Shown here piece after piece: positions 42,960 through 53,255 of a stretch of 64,000 nucleotides of DNA. Source of the DNA: Fragilaria crotonensis (lineage: Eukaryota > Bacillariophyta > Fragilariophyceae > Fragilariales > Fragilariaceae); assembly GCA_022925895.1 (NCBI GenBank), contig JAKSYS010000019.1, positions 176,982-240,981 on the forward strand, written 5' to 3'. Each line of letters begins with the position of its first letter. Positions within the stretch are counted from its first letter, which is position 1. The notes under the pieces are model-generated. The model made no database searches. It had not been told where the DNA came from and saw only the letters and a program-made list of their open reading frames with translations. Made by a program: the position numbers and the translations under genes.

Positions 42960-43600
42960 CTAGGAAGGACTAGTCCATCATGATGTTCGAAAATTGCCAT
43001 TCAACAACTTCATGCTGCATTTCAGACATCTGTGTTTTCCATGCAGCTTGATGAGATCCTTGGGGTGGATTTATGTTGCCGCCAAATACAGCATATGCAT
43101 ACATAGAGTGCTGTGGATAGACAAGATCCCCAAACAGGGAGTATACAACCATGCCACCAGCAGATTGTTGAGCACTATGAGGCTCTGGCATGACGAGACG
43201 GAGTTGCTCCATTGGCCGACTCCTGACATGCATGAATGAATCATTCCGATTTCCAGCTCTTGGACCAAACATACAAGCAAAAAATTCATCTGGTGTTTCA
43301 ATTGATTGGAACTTGATTCCATAGCATTGTTTGTGCCCACTTCAGCATGACGCTTTGACATGCATGGAAACACTGCCAAGTCAAGATTGTTCATGTGTGG
43401 AATCTGTGGGGCCTGTGGTTGCCACATCCACTGATTTGCTTTGCAGTAGTATTCTTGCTTGCAGAATGCAACAAATGCCCAGCATGATGTGGTCCTGCAT
43501 TGTCGCCTTGGACAATAGGTATGTTCCCCACATATTTGCCATTGTTCCCAACAAGCTTGTCAGCTCGAGGAAATGGGAGGAGATGGGAGTGATCAAGGAA
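42960..43600 (-). pseudogene. Decayed Harbinger-like (DDE_Tnp_4-type) transposase fragment
   Basis: The best segment (43272-42970) has GNRNDSFMHVRS, then YSLFGDLVYPQ, then FGGNINPPQGSHQA, then EVVEWQF. These parallel the second half of DDE_Tnp_4 transposases: HDxxxxRxSG, GDxAYPxxxxLxGPF, and an N-terminal WxF after VEWxFG. Upstream fragments continue in other frames to about 43600. Multiple frame breaks indicate a dead copy. Confidence 0.58.
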
Positions 43601-45059
43601 ATGTCTCAGAGCAAACTTTGGCTTGTCTGATGTTCAAACATCGGATCCAGTCACAAAGCAAGATACCATCTAGACATCTTCCTTCTCTCCAACAATCATG
43701 TCACCATCATAAACTTGTTGTCCCACTTGTGTCTTCCAGCCTGCTCGGACACGCTTGTTGGCAATTCCTGCTTCCGGCACTCAATGCATCATGATCTCCA
43801 GCCCGTGTTCATCATTCTCAATGTTTTCATTGAGCGAATGAATAGCTTGTCACAGCAATAATCATTGTTTTATTGATGTGATGTTTGTGATATAGAAATA
43901 CAAGATTCTTTTCCAAACCGAGTTCCTCTCACTTATTTGCATTTGCATGCTGTCCAAGCCAACCATAGAAACATTTTTCATCAAAGTTCACCAACAGATA
44001 CTTTATTCCAGCAACCATGTCAAGTCCCCAGTGATATCAAACAAGCAGTGTGGCAAAGTCAATGTGCTGTTGCAACTGCTTTTTCTGAGCAATGGTAGTA
44101 GGATCCCCTCAACCAACATAGACACTGTGCTAAGAGCCATGCAATGAGAGCAAGACTGAATTGTTGTTGAAAAGCACCAGTGGTCAATATCTGCTGCAAT
44201 CTTTTCAGACACTTTGCTGGTTGGACTATTCCGAATTGTCTCAATGATTTGGTCGTGGATGTACGGCTGTCTCTCATCATGGTTCCTTTGCGTGAAACTT
44301 TCATTCTTCCCTGGCAGCATCACCAAGGAGATCCCATTTGGCTTTTGCTTCCTCCATCAATGTATAGTTTGTTCTTTCAATGACTCATATGCCAATGTCT
44401 CAGCTTCGCCTTGTATAGCTTGGACTTGTTTTTCAACAAAAAGCTGCTGCAGTGTGTAGTATCATATATGCCTTTGGTGCCTCATGGTTGTTGGCCACAC
44501 ATAGTCTGCAAGGTTGTTGGCACAGTGAACACCACGCCCCAAGCAGATTGTTAGTACTACTTGACAGTGAAAGGGTTTGTGCTGATCATTCATTACTTTC
44601 CATTACCCCTGACCACACAATTCTCGCTCACTATGCCTTTGCATTTCTGGAACAGCTGACAGAAAACCAGGCAGCTCAGCCAGATCACAACAAAAGCAAC
44701 AATGAAAGGGTACACTCTTTGTTAAGTTGGATGCTTTCCAAAGTCCACCTGTAATGTCCTCCATCCTTTTTACTTGCCATATTGACAAGCACTTCTGGTT
44801 TTCTGGAGGCGGTGTTGTCATTTGTTGTGCTATTTGACCCTTGCTTCTAGCAGAGAAGCTGCCCTTGTGCCAGGCACGATTCTTCACATTGTTGGTGCTC
44901 GTCGTGTTTTGTTTCCTGCAGCATTTTTGGCAAACTCGGCTTCCCCTAGTACCATGAACAGCCTGGACCCAGGCATCTCCACCATGTGAAAACTTTCAGA
45001 ATTGGGAGTATGTCTATGGAGATTTGTCTGAGGAACGTCCATTTGATATGCATGTCCCA
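43601..45059. other. Degenerate transposon sequence
   Basis: Several overlapping short ORFs exist on both strands but none has an identifiable motif. The right part probably belongs to the copia polyprotein whose RNase H follows. Confidence 0.4.
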
Positions 45060-45636
45060 CTATGAAAACCTGTTGAGATTTCTACATTTGAAGATGTGAA
45101 TTTGTTGCATGACCATGTCACTGAGTTTTCTGCAATGGGTATTGCACTTTGTGAATCAGACGCATGTGGAGTGCTTCTCCAAGCAACAGAATAGTGCGGA
45201 AACTGCTTCGTACGGTTCTGAATTTGTTGTTGCTTGGACTGCAACTGGATGGTTACACAATTCACATGCTCGGTGTGCCTTTGGACAGTCCTGTTTGGAT
45301 GTTGTTTGGTGACAATTAGAGATGTTGTTAAGTCTGCCACAATCCTGCATTCATCTCTGATCAAGCGTCACAATGCTTTGGCATACCACCGTGTTTGTGA
45401 AGCAATTGCTGCTAAAGTCTCCATTCTGTCATTTCCCTGGTAAGAATCAGAATCCTGCTGATGTTCTTACAAAGTTCTTGCATTCTTGGGCCACATCTTG
45501 GCAATTGATTGAGCCCATTCTGTTTTGGAAGGGGGAGACCGATAAGTCTGCATCGACTGATGATCATCAGGAGTTCTCCTTGAGTATTGCATCCATCACA
45601 GAGGGGTGTGAGCAAACCCTACTTGACTACTGGTAG
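45060..45636 (+). pseudogene. Ty1/copia RNase H and polyprotein C-terminus, decayed
   Basis: In shifting frames it reads FSKQQNSAETASYGSEFVVA (copia RNase H with the ESSTYGSE-type motif), then a GDN-like segment. It continues with IKRHNALAYHRVCEAIAAK, then GKNQNPADVLTK and ILFWKGET near the end. These are the last blocks of diatom copia-like polyproteins. There are at least three frame changes. A 3' LTR should follow (45640-45930), but I cannot pair it with a 5' LTR here. Confidence 0.72.
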
Positions 45637-46799
45637 CTATGGTTGAACTGTTGTTGGGTACTGTGTGCTTGAATACTGTACTACTGTTTGTTTCCTGACA
45701 TGACACTCCATTCTACATCCATGGTACTAGTATGTTTCTACACTGTTTTTATGTGAATTGAATGATGGAAATCCTACAATAAAACCACTACATTTGTTGT
45801 TGCCAAAATTGATAAGTATCATCGGTAGATTGTTCAGATTGGTCACCCATTTCAATCTATCATACCAATGTTTGCCCCTGTTTTGTACTGTTGTTTGCTC
45901 ACTGATAACCCCAAATGAGCTGACGTAACCCCACCATGTATTTCAGGGCATGGAAGAGATCTCTACTTAGTCCAATGACAATCTTCCCAATGAATGCACT
46001 TTATTCGCTCCATTCTCAATATGTCCAGGTCTGTTGTGATTTTGGTCTTCCAGATACTATTTTTATGCCTTATTTCTGTGGTACTAGAAATTTCACTCTG
46101 GTCAAAGTCACAAATGTCCACGAGAATTTCTAGAACACTTTCTATGGCAAGAAGAGTACTCGGAATACAACAAAAACCGCTCATGAAGCGCAAAATAGAG
46201 AAGAAAGTACAAAGTGCACCCAAGGGCAGTGCACTTTGTGGACAGGAGGACTGAAACCGTACATCCATGATCACTCCCGCCGGTGGTTATCCACGATAAT
46301 GCTGCTTGGAACTCCGGTGGTCGTGACAACCCAGATTGCTTTGTCAGGCAGGTGGTACCAAAAACACTTGGCATGTGAACAGACGCATCTGAATGCCTCT
46401 CGCTCGTTGTTGTTCAAACCAGGTCCTATGAACCAGTTGGCAATGAAGAAATTACCGCCGCACACCAACAACAAATCTGCTACTAGTTGAACAGTGACGT
46501 CCGGATGACCTGGCATTTGGCTGCCAGCCCTTCTTACTAGTTTCCCATTCAAGAAGCCACAGTTTTCTTCTCATGGCTTAGTAGAGTGACTCTCAAGCAA
46601 ATGAACTTAGTTGGTGATGAGAGCAACTACCCTTCAGGCAATAGACATTTGGTGGGCGATGTGGAAGCGTATATTGGAGTGATTGCTTGTCACGCCTGTG
46701 AAATCTTGCACCCTTCCAGCCCACCACATCACTCGCCACCATGAGGACCTCGCACGCCTTGAACCATCATGCAAGCGTCTCCCCACGAAAGCAAAATGG
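45637..46799. other. Possible LTR remnant and unassigned sequence
   Basis: No gene is supported. The first roughly 300 bp could be the copia 3' LTR. A hairpin-like pair AGTGCACCCAAGG and GCAGTGCACTT lies near 46213-46231. Confidence 0.35.
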
Positions 46800-49770
46800 C
46801 ACCAGCTCCTTGGCGAGCTATGGTCCATGTTGCCTGCTCTCATGGGCATGCTAGGGCTTGTTGCATGCGCTTGAATCATCACGTCCATGACGCAGCAACC
46901 AACTTTCGTACACTTGTCGTCCGGCGCTGCCCGTCCGACTCTCCTCCAGGCATAAGAGACTACATCCCCTTGTCACCTCGGCGCTGTGATGCATGCCACC
47001 TCCTGGGCATGTGGGAGTGCGGTTCAATGCCTTGGATCCACAAGCACTCCTTGTACTCTGGCACGCACCATTCCCTACCCACATCTCCAACGCGGCGCTG
47101 ATCAAAGTTGACACTCCCATTATTTTTGCCTATCTCCGACATGGAATGCTTCTTGGGTGCTGTCATCGCGGCACACAAGGAAATGTTTGCGTTTCATCGT
47201 AATGTTGTCAAGAGCAGGATGGTGTGCAATGCGCAATAATCGGGCCGCGGTTTCCTGGGCTAACAAGGTCTCCTTGATGTTGCTGCTGGCGGTGCGCGCC
47301 CACCTCCTTCATTTCAATGTGCTGCACCAATGTCAGCATTGCTTTATGGCCCGTAATCATTGTATTCTGGGTCACGTTAATGTTATGGCAGAGGATGCTG
47401 CTGGCCATATGTGGTGCTGGGGCTTGCCTGATGACCAGCAATTGCTCACCCATATTAACTCTAATATACCTAGTCGGTCTCCTGCTGGAGAATGCTGCAC
47501 CTACTGCCCGCAAGCAATGGCATCTTGATTGGTGCACTCTCCAAGGAGCCCAAGCCACTTGCGGCTCTGCTCAGTGGAGTGCCAAAGCATCAGCCAATGC
47601 CTGGACCCTGTGGGAGGCCTTCTGTGCCACCATGGGCACCATCCCGGCCCTCCACTTACTTGCCCAAGACCCCTCCCTCCTCTTCTTAAGCTCTATGCCC
47701 AACACTACCCTTGTACCCAGTCATCGACCTGTCCGGGCTTGCACTGAGGAGGATACCCTATGAGTCGTGGACCAGGCATAAACCAGGTTTGGGGCCTTGG
47801 AACCTTGACTTAATCCTCCGGTCAGCAGATGACACGGAAAATTCACGGCCACACCCAAGCTAAAACCTCGGCACTTCCCCCGACTGACGCAGTTCCGCCT
47901 CGGTAACGATCGGTTTAAGATCGGCTCCCATGCCTTCTTGAAGCAGCTCTTCTTTGGCCCTGATGCCTATGTACTTGCTTCCACATTTGTCCCACCACTC
48001 TCGGTTAATTGCCAAAATGGTGTCCGCAACGAGATGATAGTACATGGTCACTCGGGTCATGCTCACTTATGTCCTGCTCACTTCCTTGGGCTCAGCATCC
48101 TTGCACTTGTTTGTACCCAGAGGGCGGTTGCTGACACCATGCCATTCAATGCTGTGTGCGCGTCTCGTCCCGCTGCCCAATGGCCAATGGGTCTACGGTA
48201 TTTCACGGAGATAGTATGCAGCACCCCGCCGCGGATTCCTGTACCCACCAGCACCCAAAGATTCTATGAACAATTGGGTACAGTTCTGACCAAACGTTAA
48301 GTATTGTAAATCTGTGTAGACGATCATTGTAGTAATGTGCTCGTCAAGTCAATCATTTTTCTACCCGGAATGTCATACGTATCTCATCATCCCAGAAGTG
48401 CTGTGCAACAAACAAGTGGAGATAGTTGGCATCAACGAGCACAATCGAGGTCCTTCCTGTGAAGTGCATCAATGCCGCAACAAAGTGATGACCTTGGGCA
48501 TGGTTCTACACATGCAAAAAGTTGAAATACTAAATGGTACATTGTGAGTTGAACTACTAAATGGTACATTGTGACTGTGTTTTTACTGAGCACTCACACA
48601 AATGCACACCATCAAACATTCTTCACTCCTATACACAAAAACAATGAAGAAACAGCAATTGCTGCGTATTTGATTACTATGGTGTGGATTGATGTTGCAT
48701 GGGATTCTTACCCCTGCGTTGCAATTGCCGAGCCAATTATTATGGGCTGATGATGGTCATATAGTGCAGCCAGGTAGTAGTTGCCTTGCTTGTTGGAACT
48801 GTCTGAAAACTTAGAAAGGCAACATTTGCGCAAAAAGCAAGGTGCAAATGCAACATAATTGATTCCAAAAGTGAAAGAATGAACACACACTTGGGTGAGT
48901 AAGCTCCACCTGCTGCTAACACTCATGCTCTTGCCATTTATATCGTTGTTGCTTCTGGTTCATCAGCCAGAGAGTGACAACGATGAAGAGGAGGAGGACC
49001 CAAAAACCAAGAACTACTCCAAAAGGAGCAATGACAAATGCAAGAACAAGGACAACAATCCTAACTTGACTTGTCTAATGCTTCAAATCTATCAATTTTG
49101 TTCCTGAGTGCCTGTCATGGGCGTGCCTGACATGGCGGTATCGTTGTATCCCAACTATGCGGCAGGCAGCATGCTGCTCAGAATGAATTCTCTTCCCCAC
49201 CATATTGAAGAAGTTGGTCAATTCTGTCAAGAATATGGAGCTGCTGTAGATTTACAATGTGGCTTGTTCACAGGTTGTGATGTTTGGCAAGAACTTGTTG
49301 TGAAGTTGGTGTGTGGGAAAAGGAAGTCCAAAATGTGGAGCACCAATTGTAGTATGTCCTTTGTCCAATTTTTCACGTAATCCTGCCTCCATCTGCAGTT
49401 TTAAATGAACCTTGGGGTGGTACAAATCTCTGTGAAATATGGTAGTACATCCGTCCCTCCAACTTGACCTCACACCTTTGCACCGCCTTGATCTTGCACC
49501 CCAAACCGGCCTTTTCTGTTGCTGATGTTTTGATATGTTCAACTCAGCAGGCAGGTGAGGCAATGGCATTACTCTGCACAGGCATCAACTCTGACAACCG
49601 CATCCGACTCCTAGCAGGCCATTGTTTGGCACTCGGATAAAACGTACCGCTACATACACGTCCAGGTACAGCCTGTCATGTCCGGCATCTCTGCAGCTAT
49701 GCTGCGAGGCAGCTCTTTCCGGCTCACCCCTCTGGCTCACCCCACCCCACCTCCGGCTTCGACTCCACAA
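46800..49770 (+). pseudogene. Decayed tyrosine-recombinase retroelement (DIRS-like), interrupted by an insertion
   Basis: Pieces in several frames run in the order expected for RT/RNase H followed by a tyrosine recombinase. About 47345-47560 is RNase H-like (HVNVMAEDAAG, then NGILIGALSKEP). About 47945-48210 resembles the recombinase catalytic domain (TQNGVRNE-like, then HGHSGHAHLCP). At 49560-49770 is the recombinase C-terminus (MALLCTGINSD, then YIHVQVQPVMS with the candidate catalytic Tyr, then ISAAMLRG). The recombinase is split by about 1.26 kb of unrelated sequence (48300-49560). Many stops make it inactive. Family naming is inference from motif order. Confidence 0.6.
48301..49559. mobile_element. 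Probable nested insertion splitting the recombinase
   Basis: The segment separates two halves of one recombinase domain, which implies an insertion of about 1.2 kb. It holds only short ORFs without recognisable motifs (for example an acidic Lys-rich frame at 48895-49107). Terminal repeats could not be defined by eye, so boundaries are approximate. Confidence 0.4.
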
Positions 49771-50326
49771 CCTGGCCTGCCCTTGGCCTCTGCTGGGCCG
49801 CAGGCGACGACGACAAGCACTCTACTGTTCGTGTCGATGGAGGGCATGGTAACTCCTCCTATGGCAGCAGGAGCATGTGACAACGTCACAACCCCGCCAG
49901 CTATTACCTACCGGTAGTGCCTCTAGTGTCACTACCAATTTCGAAGTCCATTGCGACAAACAGCCGACGAGCGAGGTGGGAGAGCTGAAGAATCCCGCAG
50001 AATACCAGAATCCATGCAGAAAACAGTTTTCATCGGCGACATGTAATCCTCAGTTCTCTCTAAACTCAAAGGGAAAACCAAAAAAACAGGAGTCCTTCAA
50101 TTCTGGAGCGAACACTTAACGATCCACCGGCCCTGCTGCTGGGGAGGGACAATATCGAATTCTGGAGCGAAAACGTAACGATCCACCGGCCCTGCTGCTG
50201 GGGAGGGACACTCTCGATGCTGGAGGTGACGTACAGACGGGAGCCGATGGTGTCCTATCGTCGCATCACACGGTCTACTGTCTGCAACTGTCAGCGTCCA
50301 CCATCCAATTTGGACATGCCTCAACC
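49771..50326. other. Intergenic region and spermidine synthase promoter
   Basis: No gene is supported. The right half carries a 59-bp tandem duplication (separate entry) ending about 110 bp upstream of the start codon. Confidence 0.5.
50099..50216. repeat. 59-bp tandem duplication upstream of spermidine synthase
   Basis: Two copies (50099-50157 and 50158-50216) share ATTCTGGAGCGAA and CGATCCACCGGCCCTGCTGC, differing at only a few bases. The position suggests duplication of promoter or 5' UTR sequence. Confidence 0.9.
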
Positions 50327-51406
50327 ATGAGATCTACTCGAGGCACATCAATTCTAGCCCTTGTCTGTTCTGTTGTCCTTTCCTTCCGTCTTCTCGCTTC
50401 TGCTTTATCTACCCATCACACTAATACCATTCCAATGAGTGGTGAGAATGAATCACAGGGCATTAAGTAAGTGAAACGATTTTAAGGATTACCACTTACC
50501 ACCAAGGATTTTCGCATGTTCTCATGACAACACGCCAATAGTGGTATGGACCTCATCATTGACGGCTGGTTCCATGAGCGAGGTGAGCTGTGGCGTGGCC
50601 AAGCCATGTCTCTCAAAGTTAAGAAAGTAATTGATCATCATCGGTCGCTCTTTCAAGATATCCTCGTCTTTGAGTCGGAAGCCCACGGCAATGTTCTGGT
50701 ACTTGATGGTGTCATCCAGGTCACGGAACGCGATGAATTCTCGTACCAGGAGATGATCGCACACATTCCATTGTTTGCACACGAGAATCCGAAGAGAGTA
50801 CTGGTTATCGGGGGAGGAGACGGCGGCGTTCTAAGAGAAATCTCAAGGCACCCAGGAGTCGAGGAGATTGTCATCTGCGAGATTGACCAGGGCGTTATTG
50901 ACGTTTCCAAGAAATACCTTCCAGGCTTGGCCAAGGGGTACGACGATCCACGCGTTACTGTGCATGTCATGGATGGGGCAGTCTTTATGGAGCAGAATCA
51001 GGATTCTTTTGATGTTATCATTACAGACTCTTCCGACCCGATCGGCCCCGCATCAGTGTTGTTTGAGACACCCTTCTTCAATGCTATGAACAAATGCTTG
51101 CGTCAGGGTGGTATCGTTTGCACTCAGGGCGAATGTATGTGGTTGCATGTTCATCTCATTCGACCACTTATCAAGAGCATTTCCCAAACATTCACCGATG
51201 TTGGCTATGCCTACACCACAATTCCAACGTATCCAAGTGGTCAAATCGGTTTCGTGGTGGCCACCAAGGGGCGCGGGGCGTGCAATGTGCCTGCTCGCAG
51301 GCCCAGTGATGAGGTTCAGAAACAGCTGCGCTACTATACGCCTGAGCTCCATGAGGCAGCCTTTGTCTTGCCAGCGTTTGCAAAGAGAGCCATCTTTGAA
51401 GATTAA
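50327..51406 (+). CDS. Spermidine synthase (polyamine aminopropyltransferase)
   Basis: Exon 1 (50327-50466) and exon 2 (50542-51406) join across a 75-bp GTAAGT-to-ATAG intron. The enzyme transfers the aminopropyl group from decarboxylated S-adenosylmethionine to putrescine, releasing methylthioadenosine. Exon 2 starts GMDLIIDGWFHE and contains the binding signature VLVIGGGDGGVLREISRH, EIDQGVIDVSKKYLP, the catalytic DSSDPIGPA loop and YPSGQIGFV near the end. These order as in eukaryotic spermidine synthases of about 300 residues. Exon 1 encodes a hydrophobic leader (ILALVCSVVLSFRLLASALS), suggesting secretory or plastid entry. A later in-frame ATG (MSGENESQ) would give a cytosolic form. Spermine or thermospermine synthase is possible. 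The stop overlaps that of the next gene. Confidence 0.92.
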
Positions 51407-52665
51407 ATATTAGGCGACACGGTACCATGTGATAATCTTTCGATCAATAGCTTGCAAGCGGCGTCGACGTCATCTTCTGAGCGACATGCTGCAAAACGAA
51501 GGTATTGGCTGCGATCTTCGATAGACTTTCCATAAAAATTATCGCCTGGAACACATGCGACACCTACTTCTTCTATCAAATACATCGCAGCTTCCATAGG
51601 ACTCATGCCTTGGAGCTTGGCGACGCCTGTGTAGTTGGAAAAAAGATAGTATGCCCCTTGCGGTTGGGAGACTTTGAAACCAACGTCTCGCAAAACCTTC
51701 ATGAGCTTGACTATGCGCCCCCAATATCGTCCGCGCAATCCAACGGTAAAGTAATCATCTGGCAGGCGCAAATAGGTAAGCGCAGCGACTTGCATGGGAT
51801 GCGGACTCATGACAACTAGTTGATCGTGAATGCCGCGGTACACTTCTGTCAAATGAGGAGGGTGGAGGCACCATCCCAACCTCCAACCAGTTGCAGAGGC
51901 TGACTTGCCAATCGAATTGCACATCAAGATGCGATCTTTAGCGTCCGGAAAACTTTGAGGCAGCAAGTGGTGGCGCACATCGACGGGATAGATCATGTGT
52001 TCGTAGATTTCGTCAGTTACAATGTATACGTCAAATTCAGTACACCAATGGACGATTTCAGCGAGCTCCTCCAGACTAAAGACTTTTCCTGTTGGATTGT
52101 GTGGTGAATTCAGCAATAGGATCTTTGCTCCAGAGAGGGCTTCTCGTAACTGGTCTGAATTATACTTCCAATCCCCGCCTATCTCCTTCAGCGTCACATA
52201 GACGGGTTCGAGATGGAATATCTTGCATTGATTTGGATACAATTCGTGGAATGGTTCGAAGATAACCACCTTGTCGTTGGGTTTCCCAACTGTTCTCAGT
52301 GCCGTGGCGACCGCTTCAGTTGCACCTAGTGTGATGGTGATGTGATTGGCATCGGTTTCCTCGTAATTGTACAGCCTACTGTAGTATGAAACTATACTCT
52401 CTTGGACGTCGCGTCTTCCCATGGGAGGGGAGTACTGATTGGTAACATCCGACTTCGAATTTGACTTCGTTTCCAATGCAGTGATGAGACTCGCCTTGGT
52501 CACTGTTTCGGTCGGAACTTGACCTGTAATCACAGAGTATGCCAGCGCAAATCGCACCGACACTGGAGGTGCTTCATTTGGAAATCCTTGACTCAGATTG
52601 ACCGCTCCGTATTCATGCGCAAGGCGCGTCATTTTGCGAATCGTCGACTCCGAAACGGCGGCCAT
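51403..52665 (-). CDS. Class-I/II PLP aminotransferase (kynurenine/glutamine transaminase K-like)
   Basis: The protein has 420 residues from the ATG at 52665; the frame is open upstream without an ATG. It is a fold-type I aminotransferase. An N-terminal VNLSQGFPNEAPP and a YSPPMGRRDVQESI are followed by LGATEAVATAL (cofactor phosphate region), LLNSPHNPTGKVFS, IVTDEIYEHMIY and the lysine motif SIGKSASATGWRLGW, where Lys forms the Schiff base. These order as in kynurenine-oxoglutarate/glutamine transaminase K and plant or bacterial methionine-regenerating aminotransferases. The substrate cannot be fixed by sequence reading alone. It is convergent with spermidine synthase, sharing 4 bp at the stop codons. 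Confidence 0.85.
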   Translation of the reverse strand: MAAVSESTIRKMTRLAHEYGAVNLSQGFPNEAPPVSVRFALAYSVITGQVPTETVTKASLITALETKSNSKSDVTNQYSPPMGRRDVQESIVSYYSRLYNYEETDANHITITLGATEAVATALRTVGKPNDKVVIFEPFHELYPNQCKIFHLEPVYVTLKEIGGDWKYNSDQLREALSGAKILLLNSPHNPTGKVFSLEELAEIVHWCTEFDVYIVTDEIYEHMIYPVDVRHHLLPQSFPDAKDRILMCNSIGKSASATGWRLGWCLHPPHLTEVYRGIHDQLVVMSPHPMQVAALTYLRLPDDYFTVGLRGRYWGRIVKLMKVLRDVGFKVSQPQGAYYLFSNYTGVAKLQGMSPMEAAMYLIEEVGVACVPGDNFYGKSIEDRSQYLRFAACRSEDDVDAACKLLIERLSHGTVSPNI

Positions 52666-53255
52666 GGTGGAAACAACAAGAATTGGGCGAGAAGAGCTAC
52701 TGAGCAAAATTTGGAATGATTGGGAATTGGAAATTTAGGCGTTGGTCGGTCGCAATAAATCTGCCCCTTGTTGTCATGCTCGTGCACCTCGCACGCCTGC
52801 CGTGTCACACAGACGCCTCAACCGTTGGGATGCGTCAAATTTAGCGTGACTACTGAGTTCATCACCGTATATGATATAAAATTCAATATGCTCTTGAATT
52901 CGACAAATTTCAATCATCCATGGTGCGGATGACCTGGGATTGAAAAATGGTACATGTATACTTTCCTTGCGAGTGAGCATTTTCGCGCCTCAAGTCTTGT
53001 TTTCGAATATCCTGCCAATCCTACGTCCTACATAGCTTTTAAGTTTCATGGTGCCGCACCGAGGATGCCATAATAGCAAATTGATCGGAATAATAGAAAC
53101 GGCCAACATCCCACTACAAGACTCGCAACACATACAACATCACCACATCTTGCCCTCTAGCTACCGTAGGTCATCATTGCTGTTAACATCTAAGGGAAGC
53201 AGGCGACGGGGCCATTGAGTTAAGAGTCACCGCATTGTTGGCCCATAGTTGTGCC
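52666..53255. other. Divergent promoter region
   Basis: About 590 bp separate the start codons of the minus-strand aminotransferase and the plus-strand tetraspan protein, so both promoters should lie here. A 68-residue minus-strand frame (52980-52774) has no supporting features. Confidence 0.45.

Noticed and set aside
42994-43239. Plus-strand ORF opposite the Harbinger-like fragment
   Set aside because: The minus strand carries the transposase motifs; this is the antisense frame.
48895-49107. ORF with a hydrophobic start and an acidic/Lys-rich end
   Set aside because: The composition is low-complexity and it lies inside a decayed, inserted repeat region.
52774-52980. 68-residue minus-strand ORF in the divergent promoter
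   Set aside because: It is short, has no family features, and lies where two promoters are expected.
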